NCBI RefSeq assembly: GCF_022206305.1
Contig: NZ_JAKOIW010000010.1
Coordinates: 1 to 64,000, forward strand
Length of the DNA stretch: 64,000 nt
DNA from: Gordonia sp. 'Campus'
GTDB lineage: Bacteria; Actinomycetota; Actinomycetes; Mycobacteriales; Mycobacteriaceae
Reading direction: 5' to 3'
Shown here piece after piece: positions 11,741 through 21,911 of this stretch; the first letter of the stretch is position 1, and each line of letters begins with the position of its first letter. The notes below the pieces were generated by a model. It saw only the letters and a program-made list of their open reading frames with translations. It ran no database searches and was not told the DNA's origin. The position numbers were made by a program, and so were the translations under genes.

Positions 11741-14700
11741 GCGGGTTCCACGCGGTTCCGCGGGATCGGACCCGACCCACCTGCGACGCCGTTCCGCAGC
11801 ACCGACATGGCGGAGGCCCGGACAGACTCGAAGACGTCGTCGATCGAGCGGTCGGCGTCGGCGAGCAGGGTCGTGACGGCGATCGTGAGAGCTTCGTCGG
11901 CGTCCTCGCCGGGCAGCGAGAGCGACATCGCCACCGCGGTCGCCTCCAGGTCGGCGAAGGTCATTTCCGGGGCGCCCGGCACACCGATGAGGGTGCCGGG
12001 GGCGACGGCCGCGACGTGGGAGACCAGTTCGGGTAGCGGTCGCCCTGCGTCGGAGTCCAGGGCCGACGACGACCCGGAGTCCTCCCAGACAGCAAGGTCA
12101 CCCACCGGGGTCTGGGGTCGGGACACGATGTCGGCGAGGACGTTCCGATATCGCTCGGCGAACAGTTCGACCGTGCTGTGGTCGAAGAGGTCGGTGTCGT
12201 AGGCGATCTGGCCACCGAGGGCACCGGCTCGGTCGACCCCGTCGAGGTCGCCGGGGTACAGCATCAGTTCGAGGTCGACCTTCGCGGGGAAGGACGCCGG
12301 TGGGCGAGGACGCACTCGCAACCCCTCGAGGTCCATCTCGGGTAGCTGGAGGTTCTGATAGGCCAGCATCACCGAGAAGAGCGGATTGCGGCGTCCTCGA
12401 CGCTGCAGTCCGCCCTCGCCGCGCGCGAGGTGATCGACGATCTCGTCGAAGGACACGTCCGCGTGGCCGAGGTCGGCGAAGTCGTCGGTCTGGACGCGAC
12501 GCAACAGCTCGTCGAACGGTTCGTCGAGTCGCAGGCGCGTGCGGAGCGGCACCGTGGTGGCCAACATGCCCACCATGTCCGCGAGCGCGGGGTCGTCGCG
12601 GCCGGCAAACGGGGTGCCGATGACGATGTCGTCGAGTCCCGACAGTCGTCCGACGAGCACCGCGAGAGCCGCGTGCATCACGACGAATTGTGTCGTGTTG
12701 TGGACCCGTGCCAGCTGCTGGAGCAGCGTTGCGGTGGTCGACGGGATCGTCAGGTCGACCGAGCCGCCGATGTGGCGCGGTTCCACAGGTCGCGGCCGGT
12801 CGGCCGGGATCGTCGCGGGTTCGCCGGGACGGGCGAGACGCGCACCCCAGTAATCGAGGTGGCGTCGATGTTCGGTGACCCCGTCCGGGCCCGGTGTCTG
12901 TTGACGTTCGGCGTGCCAGATCGCATAGTCGGCGAATTGCACACGGGTGGCACGAGAAGTGCCCCCGCCGGGCGGGATCGATGCCGCCGGAATCGATGCC
13001 GCTGTTCCGGAGTGCCCGGCGATCCGCGCGGCGTATGCCTCGGTGAGGTCGCGGGCCAGCGGTCCCAGTGAGTGGCCGTCGGCGTTGATGTGGTGGATGA
13101 CGACGACGAGGACGTGCCGGTCGGCGCGTATCCGGAGGATCGCCGCGCGCATCGCGAAGGCTGCCGTGAGGTCGAATCCCGGCTCGACGATCCCCGCGAT
13201 CTCGTCGTCGACCTGGTGTTCGGCGACGTCGACGAGCGGAATCCGGAAGTCGTGCAGAGCATCTGCGGCCGGGACGATGACCTGCATGGGACTGTCGCCG
13301 TGAAGGGGGTAGCGGGTGCGGAGCGATTCGTGTCGGGCGATGAGGTCGCCGACGGCCCCGGTGAGCGCCGGGATGTCGAGACGTCCGTCGAGTTCGAGCG
13401 TCAACCCGATGTTGTATGCCGACGACGTGGGATCGACCTGGTTGATGGACCACAGTGCGCGCTGGACGCCGGTGAGGGCGACCATGTGCGTGCGTTCGCG
13501 CGGCGTCAGCATACGGCTCGGCGTCGTGGGATCGCCGGTGGTCACGGCTGCCACGAAGTCGGCGACCGTGGGGTTCTCGAAGAGCAGGGCCAGCGGCACC
13601 CGGCGGCCGAGGTGTTGCTCGACGAGATAGGTCACCTTCGTCGCGGAGAGCGAGCTGCCCCCGAGTTCGAAGAATCCGTCGTGCACGCTCACCTCGTGTA
13701 CGCCGAGAACGTCGGCGAAGATCCCGGCGACGACGACCTCGAGCCGGCTGCGCGGCGCGACGTAGGCGCGGGCGGGTGAGATGTCCACCGCCGGAAGCGC
13801 TCTGCGGTCGACCTTTCCGGTTCGCGTGAGCGGGAGTTCGTCGAGGACGACGACGGTGTGCGGCACGAGGTGTGCGGGGAGCAGCCCGACGACGTGGTCG
13901 AGGACCTGTTCGGGCGCGGGGATGCGCCCGGGCGCCGGGGTCACATAGGACACCAGCACGGTGTCACCGGACGGCGTCGGGGTCCCGACGCTCACGGCTC
14001 CCTCGATGTCGGGGTGGGTGAGGAGCACGCCGTCGACCTCGCCCGGCTCGACCCGCATCCCGCGGATCTTGATCTGGAAGTCGTTGCGGCCGTGATAGAC
14101 CAACTCACCCGAGGGTGTCATGGTCACGAGGTCGCCGGTGCGGTACATCCGCGTGCCCGCGCCGAAGGGGTTGGCGACGAAGCGGGACGCGGACAGGGCG
14201 GCACGGCCGTGGTAACCGAGTCCCAGTGCGCGACCGGACAGATAGAGCTCGCCGACGATGCCGTACGGAACCGGTCGTAGGCCGGCGTCGAGGACCAGCA
14301 GGCCGACACCCGAGATGGGACCACCGATCGTCACGCGGTCGGTGGATCGCAGCGGGCCGGAGGCCGTGGCCCAGATGGTGGCCTCGGCGGGCCCGTACAG
14401 ATTCAGCAGCGGCCGTCCGGCGACATCCCATCGGGCGACGAGTTCCGGCGGGCACGCCTCCCCCGCCGCCATGATCACCTCGACGTCGGGGACGGCGCGG
14501 GGGTCGAGCGTGGCGAGAGCCGTCGGCGTCATGATCGCGTGCGTGACCCGGTGCTGGGACATGAGCGCTTCGAGGTCGGGCCCTGCGAACACGTCGGGTG
14601 GGCTGATCACCAGTTGCGCACCCGTGCTGACCGCGAACACGATCTCCCACAGCGCGACGTCGAAACCGGGTGCGGCGACGTGGAGGATGCGGGAATCGGC

Positions 14701-17700
14701 GCCGGCGCCGAGCCGGCGCCGCTGCTCGGCCGTCAGTTCGGCGAGCCCCGCGTGCGTCAGCGTCGCCGCCTTCGGCCGACCGGTGGAACCCGACGTGAAC
14801 TGCAGATAGGCCACGTCGTCGACGGAGACGGGCCGAATGCGTTCGGCCTCGCGGACCGGGTGCGCAGGCCGGCCCGCGATACTCAGTTCGACTTCCAGAT
14901 CGTCGAGGTGCCAGTGCTCGACCACGTGTCGGGGCAGCTCGCCGCCCGGGGCGTCGCGGATCGGATCATCGCCGCCGTCGGAGACGGTGATCACCAGGAT
15001 CGCACCGCAGTCGGCGAGCATCGCGGCGCGACGCGCATCGGGCAGACGCGGGTCGACCATGACGAACGCGGCACCGCTGAGGGCGACGCCGATCAGCGCG
15101 AGCACCGACCGATGTGACCGCGGGATGCTGATCGCCACGACGTCGCCCGGTCCGATCCCCCGGTCGATGAGCACTCGTGCGATCTGGTTGGTCGCGGTGC
15201 TGACCTCGGCCCACCGCAGGGTGCCCGAACCGGTCAGGGCCGGGCCCGCGGGGTCGGCCCCGGCCATGCCGGTCGCGAGTACGTCGGCCAGGGTGGCCTC
15301 GGTGCGTCGCCCGCGAGGGGATGCGGTCAGCGCTCGCACCATGTCGGGTCCGAGCACGTCGATGGTTCCGATCGCCCGGGCCGGGTCGAGAACCATCCGG
15401 GCGAGGACCTCGCGCAGGCACCCCGCCAGGAGTTCGATCGTGCTGGCGTCGAAAAGATCGGTGGCATAGGAGAACTCGATGGCGTACGCATCCGGGCGGT
15501 CGGTGACGGAGACGGTCACGTCGTATTTCGCGGCGGGCACACGCGCATCGAGGATCTCGGCCGAGCCCGCCCAATGTGTGAGCGCCTCGAGTTGATCGGG
15601 TTGCACCGTCAAGGCGACCTGGAAGAGCGGTGAATGCGACGGTGAGCGGTGCGGTGCCACCGCGTCGACGACCCGTTCGAACGGGACGTCGGCGTGGCTC
15701 ATCGCACGGGCGCTGCGCCGGTGCGCCGCGGTGACGAGGTCGGCTACCGTGTCGCCGGGGCGCAGCGCGGTCCGCAACACGACGGTGTTGACGAACATCC
15801 CGACGAGGTCACCGACCGCCGGGTCGTCGCGTCCGGCGACCGCGGTGCCGATACTCACGTCGTCGGTGGCGGCGAGGCGACCCAACGTGACGGCCAATGC
15901 CGACTGGAACACCGCGAACGGTGTGGCCGACAACGACTTCGCCAGCGCCCGGATGCCGGCTGTCACGCTCGCGTCGAGCACGGTGTCGATGTGGGCACCC
16001 GCGCTCGACATCACCCGCGGGCGCGGCCGGTCGGTGGGCAATTCGAGCAGGTCCGGGGCCCCGCGTAGTTCCGACCGCCAGAAGTCGAGACCCTCGATCA
16101 GGATCTGCGACGGCGATTCCGGGGTGCCGAGAGTGGCCGCGCGCTCGATGGCCACGTCCGCGTACTGCACGGGCAAAGGGGTGAAGACGGGTTCGTCCCC
16201 GGCGCGCCGGCTGTCATATGCGGTCATCAGGTCCCGCAGCAGCGGTCGCAGCGAGTGCCCGTCCGCGGCGATGTGGTGCAGAACGAGGACCACCACGTCG
16301 CCGTCCGGATGACCTGCGATCAGCCGGTACCGGAACGGGATCTGGACGGCGAGGTCGAAACCCACACCCGCGACCGCGGCGATGGCCGCGTCGACCCCTC
16401 CGTCCGAGGAGGCGGCCACGTGCCCGACCGTCACCGTGTCGGCACCCAGCGCGTCGTCGGCCGCGTCGATGTCGAGGATGCGCTGTTCGGGCTCGCCGTC
16501 GACCATGGGGAAGACGGTCCGCAGGATCTCGTGACGGTCGAGGACGTCGCGGACCGCCCGACGAAGGATGCCCGGGTCGACCCCGTGGGACAGTCGTAGT
16601 GCCCCCGACATGTTGTAGGTGGACTCCGCCGGAGCCATCCGGTTGATGAACCACAACCGGGTCTGAGCCTGCGACAACGGAATCCGGGCAGGCCGCGGGC
16701 GCGCCGAGACGGGGGTGGCGGTGTCCGGGACCGCCGGGGCGGCGACTGCGCGGCCGGCGAGATCAGCGAGGTCATCGGCGTCGAAGACATCGGTCAACGC
16801 AATCGTCAACCCGTGGTCGAGGCGCGCGCGGGACACCATCCGTGCGGCGGTCAGCGAGTCGGCGCCGAGCGCGAACAGGTTGTCCGAGACGCTGACGTTC
16901 TCCCGTCCGAGCGCTTGCGCCACCAATGCCACGACGGCCATCTCCGCCGGCGTTCGCGGCTCACGGAACGGCGCTGCGCCCGAATGGAGATCGGGTGCCG
17001 GCAGGGCCCGCTGATCGAGCTTTCCGGACCGGGTCGTCGGGAAGGTGTCGAGGAACACGACGCCGAGCGGCACCATGTGTCCGGGGAGGCGGCGCCGGCA
17101 GTATGCCCGCACCGCATCGGCGTCGGGTTCATCTTTTCCGCTGCGGGAGTCCGGCTGCCCGGGACGCGTCCGGAGATAGGCGACGAGAACGGGTCCGGGA
17201 GCGAGATCCCGGCGGGCGACCACGACCACCGCGTCCACGCTCGGCATCGAGGCGATGACCGACTCCACCTCACCGAGCTCCACTCGTTGACCGCGGATCT
17301 TCACCTGGTGATCGGTACGGCCGAGATACTCCAGTTCGCCGTCGGAGGTCCACCGGACGAGGTCGCCGGTGCGGTACATCCGCGCGCCGGTTCGACCGGC
17401 CGGATCGGCCACGAACCGCGACGACGTCTGCCCAGCCGCGCCGAGGTAGCAGGTCGCGAGTTGTGTTCCGACGAGGAACAGCTCACCCGTCACCCCGACC
17501 GGCACCGGGCGCAGGCGACGGTCGAGGACGCGGACCTCGGTGCCCGGGACGGGGCGACCGATCGGAACGACCGACCCCGCCCCGGTGACACGATGAGCGG
17601 TCACGTCGATGGCGGCCTCGGTCGGGCCGTAGAGGTTGACCACACCGACGGTCGAGGTCTCGCGGACCCGCCGTGCCAGCTGGACCGACAACGCCTCCCC

Positions 17701-19983
17701 CGAGGTGAACAGCCACCGCAGGTGATCGGGGAACGACACGCCGCCGGGAGCGTCTCCGCCCCCGAGCGCGGCGCTCGCGGTGTCCGGGCGGGCCGAATCG
17801 AGGACCACGTCGAGATACGCGTCGAGCATCGACGGCACGAAGTGGGCGACCGTGACGCGCGCGTCGTCGATGAGGGCGCGCAGATATGACGGGTCCCGGT
17901 GCCCTTCCGGGCGCGCGATGACCATCTGCGCGCCCGTTCGCAACGGCCACAACAGCTCCCAGACCGACACGTCGAACGTCGCGGGGGTCTTGTAGAGCAC
18001 GACGTCGCCGACCGAGATCGGGTGGTCGTCCTGCATCCACGTCAACCGTTGCTCGACGGCGGCATGCCCGACCTCGACACCTTTGGGGACGCCGGTGGAG
18101 CCCGACGTGAAGATGACGTAGGCGGCCTGCGCCGGTGAGGCGAGACGCGGCCGGGTCGGGGGTGCACTCACCGGCCCCGGGTCCTCGGTCAGCCGCAGCT
18201 CCCGGTCGGTGAAGAAACTCGCGTCCACCCGCAGCACCGGGTCGACGGCCGCGATGACGGCACGGCGTCGTTCCTCCGGTTCGGCGGGGTCGACCGGGAC
18301 ATAGGCCGCACCCAGTCCGAGCGCGGCGTAGACCGAACAGACCTGTTCGATCGAGCGGTCCAATTCGACGATCACCCGGTCACCGGGACCCACTCCGGCA
18401 GCGGCGAAGTGGTCCTCGAGCAGTGCGCAGGCCCGGGCGAACCGGGCGTAGTCGAGGGTGGTCGAGCCGAATCTGACGGCGGGTGCCTCGGGTGTGGCGG
18501 CGACCTGACGGTCGAACGCGGCCAGGATGTGGCGCTGGGTCGCGCCGGTCACCGGCCCCCCGTTCCCGAGACGCTCGAGAACCGACGGTTCCCCGGGCAT
18601 CAGCAGATCGAGGTCTCCGACGGGCCGATGCGGCTCGTCGACGAACTGACCCAGGATGTGGAGCAGCCGGAGACGATGCGCGTCGAGTTCATCCGGCTCG
18701 TAGAGGGCGGGATTCGCGTGCAACCCCACCTCCAGCGGTGCGTCGGGCCCAGCGGCGAAGACGTTCATCACCAGGTCTTCGACCATCCCGGCCGACAGCA
18801 TGTGATAACCCACCCGAGCGCCGTCGATGACGATCGGCTTGTCAAAGAGCAACAGGTTGACGAGGGGCCCGAAGGACGTGCCCGCAGCGTCGCCGAACCC
18901 CGCCGCCGCTCTTATGTCCTCGGAGCGGTACCGCTGATGCCGGAGGCCCGCGGTGATCTCGGCGGTCACCGCAGCGACGACCTCGGCGCATGTCGCGCCT
19001 CCGACCCCGTCGATGCGCAGCGGCAGCATGTTGGAGACCATGCCGGCCGAGTGCCTGATGCGCGCCGTCGTGCGCGCGGTGACCGGCAGACTCAGCACGA
19101 TGTCGTCGCCGCCCGACATCTTCGCCAGGTAGGCGGCAAACGCCGCGGTCAGGACAGCCGCCACCGACGCGTCGAGACCTTTGGCGCAGCGCCGCAGCGC
19201 GGTGTCGAGCGACTGCCCGAGCATGCCCGCCGCGACGACCGTCTCGTTGTGGATGCCGGGCCTGGCCGGGTGCGTCGCGAGACTCACGCGTTCGGGTAGT
19301 CCGGCGGCGCGCTCGGACCAGAAGGCATGGTCCCGGTCGTGACGAGTGCTCTGCCGGTAGGCGGCATCGTCGGCCACGACCTCGGCGAGCCCGGCCCGGC
19401 GCGGCGGCACATGCGGGCCGGTTCCCGACACGTCCGCGTTGTAGCGTGCGACGGCCTCGTGCAGAGACACCAGCGCCCCGTACCCGTCGAAGGCGATGTG
19501 GTGTCCGCGCATGTACCAGAAGGTGCGGTCGTCGGCGACACGGATGAAGGCCGCGACGGCGACCGGTTCCGCGAGCAGATCGACGGAACGCTGGTGATCG
19601 GCACGCATCCACTCATCGGCGGCGGCGACCGGGTCCGCGGCACCGCGCAGGTCGACGTCGACGACATCGAACGGAACGGAGTGATCGACGAACTGCATCG
19701 GGATGCCGTCGATCTCGGTGACGCGCGTGTATGCGGTCTGGAGTTCCCGGGCCGCCTCGATCACGCCCCGCCGGAACAGTTCTCGGTCGAACTCCCGGCC
19801 GTCGTCGACGATGTCGAGGTAGTGCGCCACCGTCACCGAGTGGTCGTCGTCGAGATTCTCGGCGAACCACATGGCGCGCTGGGCGGCGGTGAGCTCGATG
19901 AGGTCCGCCGCGCCGTGCCCACCGTTCATCGCGCGGTGTCCGTCTCCCCCAGTCCCATCTCGGTGGGACACGTTGTCATGCAT
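11737..19983 (-). CDS. Nonribosomal peptide synthetase, first subunit (C-A-T-C-A-T-C)
   Basis: A 2,748-residue peptide synthetase that acts before the downstream subunit. Approximate order: N-terminal C1 with HHIAFDG at 161-167; A1 with TSGSTG near 624 and GKLDQ at its end; T1 with LGADSL near 1038; C2 with HHIAADG near 1237; A2 with TSGSTG near 1729; T2 with LGGSSL near 2107; C3 with HHINADG near 2297; then a tail of about 100 residues. A1 specificity residues read DVWHFSLID, close to the known serine code, so Ser is the likely first residue. A2 reads DVWIMALIW, unassigned. A C domain at the extreme N-terminus is typical of starter modules that acylate the first residue with a fatty or aryl acid, so a lipopeptide or siderophore is possible but unproven. 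The protein ends after C3 without its own A-T, so module 3 is completed by the next subunit. ATG at 19983 was chosen; ATG at 19929, preceded at some distance by a GGGGGAG, is an alternative. Confidence 0.93.
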   Translation of the reverse strand: MHDNVSHRDGTGGDGHRAMNGGHGAADLIELTAAQRAMWFAENLDDDHSVTVAHYLDIVDDGREFDRELFRRGVIEAARELQTAYTRVTEIDGIPMQFVDHSVPFDVVDVDLRGAADPVAAADEWMRADHQRSVDLLAEPVAVAAFIRVADDRTFWYMRGHHIAFDGYGALVSLHEAVARYNADVSGTGPHVPPRRAGLAEVVADDAAYRQSTRHDRDHAFWSERAAGLPERVSLATHPARPGIHNETVVAAGMLGQSLDTALRRCAKGLDASVAAVLTAAFAAYLAKMSGGDDIVLSLPVTARTTARIRHSAGMVSNMLPLRIDGVGGATCAEVVAAVTAEITAGLRHQRYRSEDIRAAAGFGDAAGTSFGPLVNLLLFDKPIVIDGARVGYHMLSAGMVEDLVMNVFAAGPDAPLEVGLHANPALYEPDELDAHRLRLLHILGQFVDEPHRPVGDLDLLMPGEPSVLERLGNGGPVTGATQRHILAAFDRQVAATPEAPAVRFGSTTLDYARFARACALLEDHFAAAGVGPGDRVIVELDRSIEQVCSVYAALGLGAAYVPVDPAEPEERRRAVIAAVDPVLRVDASFFTDRELRLTEDPGPVSAPPTRPRLASPAQAAYVIFTSGSTGVPKGVEVGHAAVEQRLTWMQDDHPISVGDVVLYKTPATFDVSVWELLWPLRTGAQMVIARPEGHRDPSYLRALIDDARVTVAHFVPSMLDAYLDVVLDSARPDTASAALGGGDAPGGVSFPDHLRWLFTSGEALSVQLARRVRETSTVGVVNLYGPTEAAIDVTAHRVTGAGSVVPIGRPVPGTEVRVLDRRLRPVPVGVTGELFLVGTQLATCYLGAAGQTSSRFVADPAGRTGARMYRTGDLVRWTSDGELEYLGRTDHQVKIRGQRVELGEVESVIASMPSVDAVVVVARRDLAPGPVLVAYLRTRPGQPDSRSGKDEPDADAVRAYCRRRLPGHMVPLGVVFLDTFPTTRSGKLDQRALPAPDLHSGAAPFREPRTPAEMAVVALVAQALGRENVSVSDNLFALGADSLTAARMVSRARLDHGLTIALTDVFDADDLADLAGRAVAAPAVPDTATPVSARPRPARIPLSQAQTRLWFINRMAPAESTYNMSGALRLSHGVDPGILRRAVRDVLDRHEILRTVFPMVDGEPEQRILDIDAADDALGADTVTVGHVAASSDGGVDAAIAAVAGVGFDLAVQIPFRYRLIAGHPDGDVVVLVLHHIAADGHSLRPLLRDLMTAYDSRRAGDEPVFTPLPVQYADVAIERAATLGTPESPSQILIEGLDFWRSELRGAPDLLELPTDRPRPRVMSSAGAHIDTVLDASVTAGIRALAKSLSATPFAVFQSALAVTLGRLAATDDVSIGTAVAGRDDPAVGDLVGMFVNTVVLRTALRPGDTVADLVTAAHRRSARAMSHADVPFERVVDAVAPHRSPSHSPLFQVALTVQPDQLEALTHWAGSAEILDARVPAAKYDVTVSVTDRPDAYAIEFSYATDLFDASTIELLAGCLREVLARMVLDPARAIGTIDVLGPDMVRALTASPRGRRTEATLADVLATGMAGADPAGPALTGSGTLRWAEVSTATNQIARVLIDRGIGPGDVVAISIPRSHRSVLALIGVALSGAAFVMVDPRLPDARRAAMLADCGAILVITVSDGGDDPIRDAPGGELPRHVVEHWHLDDLEVELSIAGRPAHPVREAERIRPVSVDDVAYLQFTSGSTGRPKAATLTHAGLAELTAEQRRRLGAGADSRILHVAAPGFDVALWEIVFAVSTGAQLVISPPDVFAGPDLEALMSQHRVTHAIMTPTALATLDPRAVPDVEVIMAAGEACPPELVARWDVAGRPLLNLYGPAEATIWATASGPLRSTDRVTIGGPISGVGLLVLDAGLRPVPYGIVGELYLSGRALGLGYHGRAALSASRFVANPFGAGTRMYRTGDLVTMTPSGELVYHGRNDFQIKIRGMRVEPGEVDGVLLTHPDIEGAVSVGTPTPSGDTVLVSYVTPAPGRIPAPEQVLDHVVGLLPAHLVPHTVVVLDELPLTRTGKVDRRALPAVDISPARAYVAPRSRLEVVVAGIFADVLGVHEVSVHDGFFELGGSSLSATKVTYLVEQHLGRRVPLALLFENPTVADFVAAVTTGDPTTPSRMLTPRERTHMVALTGVQRALWSINQVDPTSSAYNIGLTLELDGRLDIPALTGAVGDLIARHESLRTRYPLHGDSPMQVIVPAADALHDFRIPLVDVAEHQVDDEIAGIVEPGFDLTAAFAMRAAILRIRADRHVLVVVIHHINADGHSLGPLARDLTEAYAARIAGHSGTAASIPAASIPPGGGTSRATRVQFADYAIWHAERQQTPGPDGVTEHRRHLDYWGARLARPGEPATIPADRPRPVEPRHIGGSVDLTIPSTTATLLQQLARVHNTTQFVVMHAALAVLVGRLSGLDDIVIGTPFAGRDDPALADMVGMLATTVPLRTRLRLDEPFDELLRRVQTDDFADLGHADVSFDEIVDHLARGEGGLQRRGRRNPLFSVMLAYQNLQLPEMDLEGLRVRPRPPASFPAKVDLELMLYPGDLDGVDRAGALGGQIAYDTDLFDHSTVELFAERYRNVLADIVSRPQTPVGDLAVWEDSGSSSALDSDAGRPLPELVSHVAAVAPGTLIGVPGAPEMTFADLEATAVAMSLSLPGEDADEALTIAVTTLLADADRSIDDVFESVRASAMSVLRNGVAGGSGPIPRNRVEPA

Positions 19984-20130
19984 GCGTCGTCCGACTCGGA
20001 TCGCGGCGAATGGGTCGCTCGACGACGACGCCCCCGCGTCCCCCCGATGCGATCGTCGAACAGCAACGAATCATACGCGGTACATCGCTACGCCTTTCGA
20101 AAGTGATACATCCCATCCCTCCGGCGCTGA

Positions 20131-20143
20131 GGCAATCCTTGCC
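20131..20143. promoter_or_regulatory. Inverted repeat GGCAA-TCC-TTGCC, possible operator
   Basis: A perfect 5-3-5 inverted repeat lies about 150 bases upstream of the NRPS start and 190 bases upstream of the HMG-CoA-lyase-like start. It is not followed by a T tract, so a protein-binding site is more likely than a terminator. The cognate regulator is unknown. Confidence 0.4.
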
Positions 20144-20196
20144 ACAATCGAATCACCCTGTGACAGATGGGATCACGTGCGTGCTTCCCAGTCACA

Positions 20197-20224
20197 CCGG
20201 TCACTCTCGTACCGCCGTGACCGG
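20197..20224. promoter_or_regulatory. Inverted repeat CCGGTCAC-N12-GTGACCGG, possible operator
   Basis: Two perfect 8-base arms (20197-20204 and 20217-20224) flank a 12-base spacer in the divergent promoter region. Arm length and spacing suit a dimeric helix-turn-helix repressor. Nothing in the sequence identifies which of the two genes it controls. Confidence 0.4.
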
Positions 20225-20333
20225 CCACACGACGACGAGATTAGTCCGTTCGACCGACACCGAATCACGCCGCGAGACGACGCCGGTGGCCCCGGCCGGT
20301 GACGGCACGCCTCGCAGCGGGCAAGATCGGGCC

Positions 20334-21236
20334 ATGACTCCGGTGCAGATGATCGAGGCGGGCCCGCGCGACGGTCTGCAGAACGAGAAAACCTTGCTGT
20401 CCGTCGACGAGAAGGTCGAGTTGATCGTCCGAAGCGTGGACGCCGGCGTCCGCCGCATCGAGGCGGTCAGCTTCGTCAATCCCGCGCGTGTGCCCCAGAT
20501 GGCCGGCGCCGAGGAGGTCATGCGCGGGGTCCCGCGCGCGCCGGGAGTCTCCTACATCGGGCTCGTCCTCAATCGGCGCGGACTCGACCGGGCACTCGGC
20601 GCCGCGGTCGACGAGGTGAACGCGGTGGTTGCCGCCACCGACGAGTTCAGCCATCGCAATCAGGGCTGCGGTGTCGACGAGGCCGTTGCGGCCGCGATCG
20701 ATGTCGTCCGCGACGCCCGTGCCGCAGGTCTGGCGACGACCGTGACGGTGGCGGTGTCGTTCGGATGTCCTTTTGCCGGGGACGTCGCCCCGGAACGGGT
20801 CGCTGACATCGTCGCGCGTCTGACCGATGGCGCCGCGCCCCACGAGATCGCACTGGCCGACACCATCGGGGTCGGTGTGCCCGCGCAGGTGCGCCGGCTC
20901 GCCGAGCTCGCGGCGGCGCGGGCGCCGGGGATTCCACAGCGTTGGCATTTTCACAACACCCGCAACACTGGGTATGCCAACGCCCTGACCGCCCTGGACT
21001 CCGGCGCCGGCGCGCTCGACGCCAGCATCGGCGGCTTCGGCGGGTGTCCGTTCGCGCCGGCAGCGACCGGGAACATCGCCTCGGAGGACCTGATCTACGC
21101 GCTCGACCGCTCGGGTGTCGACACCGGGATCGACATGTCGGCTTTGATCGATGCCGCGCACTGGTTGGGCCGGGCCCTCGACAAAGACGTCCCCGCACTC
21201 CTCGGGCGTGCCGGGGGTTTCCCGGCAGCCCGCTGA
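20334..21236 (+). CDS. Hydroxymethylglutaryl-CoA lyase family protein
   Basis: Predicted to cleave HMG-CoA to acetoacetate and acetyl-CoA, as in the last step of leucine catabolism; the family also contains homologues acting on other 3-hydroxy-acyl-CoAs. The 300-residue TIM-barrel protein starts with the family signature GPRDGLQNE near residue 11 and has a FGGCPFAPAATGN loop near 240, which carries the active-site cysteine of HMGL-like enzymes. The HFHNT segment near 205 supplies metal-ligand histidines. ATG at 20334 was chosen because homology begins right there; an upstream extension to 20010 is open but unlike the family. It is monocistronic and divergent from the NRPS genes, with no other leucine-degradation genes nearby, so the physiological substrate is not fixed by context. 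Confidence 0.9.
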   Translation: MTPVQMIEAGPRDGLQNEKTLLSVDEKVELIVRSVDAGVRRIEAVSFVNPARVPQMAGAEEVMRGVPRAPGVSYIGLVLNRRGLDRALGAAVDEVNAVVAATDEFSHRNQGCGVDEAVAAAIDVVRDARAAGLATTVTVAVSFGCPFAGDVAPERVADIVARLTDGAAPHEIALADTIGVGVPAQVRRLAELAAARAPGIPQRWHFHNTRNTGYANALTALDSGAGALDASIGGFGGCPFAPAATGNIASEDLIYALDRSGVDTGIDMSALIDAAHWLGRALDKDVPALLGRAGGFPAAR

Positions 21237-21287
21237 GGCGGGGACATCGTCGAGCACGAGCAGTGGCGGCGGTGGTACCGCCGGTTT

Positions 21288-21731
21288 CTATCCGGTGGTG
21301 TGCACGATCAGCACGTCGCATGCGGACTTGCGCGCGACGTCGGCCGGCACCGAGCCGAGGAGCCGCCCCGCGATCGAGTTCAATCCTCGGTTGCCCACGA
21401 CGAGCAGGTCGGCCTTGACATCACTCACCAGCTGCAGCAACGCGTCGACCGGCGCACCCTTGACCGGACGTTGGACGATGTTCGTGGCGCCGGCCTTGCC
21501 CGCACGCTCCTTGGCGGTACGCAGGATCTCCTCGGTGGGGGTCGATCCCGTGACCTGGTAGGCCTCGTCCTTGAGGATGTCGGCGGCGTCGCCGGCGCCG
21601 CGCTCATTCGGAAAATACGCGCAGGCGATCACCAGCTGCGCATCCCCGGCGAGCGCACCGGCACGCTCCACGGCCTTCATCGACGACTCGGAGCCGTCGG
21701 TCCCGACGACGACGGTTTCGTAAGAGCTCAT
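21288..21731 (-). CDS. Universal stress protein (UspA family, ATP-binding type)
   Basis: A single-domain UspA-fold protein of 147 residues. It begins with VVVGTDGSESS, the beta1 nucleotide-binding segment, and ends with GNRGLNSIAGRLLGS, matching the G-2x-G-9x-G(S) ATP-binding motif, so it should bind ATP. From memory, M. tuberculosis has a similar protein (Rv1636) near uvrB, in line with the synteny here. ATG at 21731 is preceded by an excellent GGGAGG five bases away, which decides the start over the longer reading frame to 21875. A strong hairpin sits in the leader 22 bases upstream of the start. Confidence 0.92.
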   Translation of the reverse strand: MSSYETVVVGTDGSESSMKAVERAGALAGDAQLVIACAYFPNERGAGDAADILKDEAYQVTGSTPTEEILRTAKERAGKAGATNIVQRPVKGAPVDALLQLVSDVKADLLVVGNRGLNSIAGRLLGSVPADVARKSACDVLIVHTTG

Positions 21732-21752
21732 CCCAACCTCCCGACATGAAAT

Positions 21753-21777
21753 CGCCTCGCTGCCCATCAGCGAGGCG
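21753..21777 (-). terminator. Hairpin between uvrB and the usp gene
   Basis: A perfect 10-base stem (CGCCTCGCTG paired with CAGCGAGGCG) with a 5-base loop. On the minus strand it lies 135 bases after the uvrB stop and 22 bases before the universal stress protein start. It has only a weak T-rich follower (ATTTC). It may be a uvrB terminator, or a structured leader that modulates usp expression, since the usp Shine-Dalgarno lies just downstream. Confidence 0.55.
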
Positions 21778-21911
21778 TCACCGCGAATCCCCATAGAAAC
21801 AGGGGTCTTGCTTCGGGACACTAGTTTGCCACGGGTGCGTCTGTCCCCCGATCGTGGTGATCGGCACACTGACACCGTGCGACGATCAACCGGACATCGC
21901 AGGTCATCTGC

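Larger units (their letters stand above)
19984..20333. promoter_or_regulatory. Divergent intergenic region upstream of the NRPS operon and the HMG-CoA-lyase-like gene
   Basis: These 350 bases separate two divergent genes and must hold both promoters. Although a reading frame stays open from 20010 into the plus-strand enzyme, its translated product here is low-complexity and not lyase-like, so I treat it as noncoding. It contains two clear inverted repeats (listed separately). I looked for an IdeR/iron box of the TTAGGTTAGGCTAACCTAA kind and did not find one, so iron control is not supported here. Confidence 0.7.

Noticed and set aside
20010..20333. Upstream extension of the HMG-CoA-lyase-like protein
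   Set aside because: The extension is unlike the family and covers the divergent promoter with two palindromes.
19984..20333. Iron-dependent regulator (IdeR) box for the NRPS operon
   Set aside because: No sequence close to the IdeR consensus was found, so a siderophore assignment on regulatory grounds is not supported.
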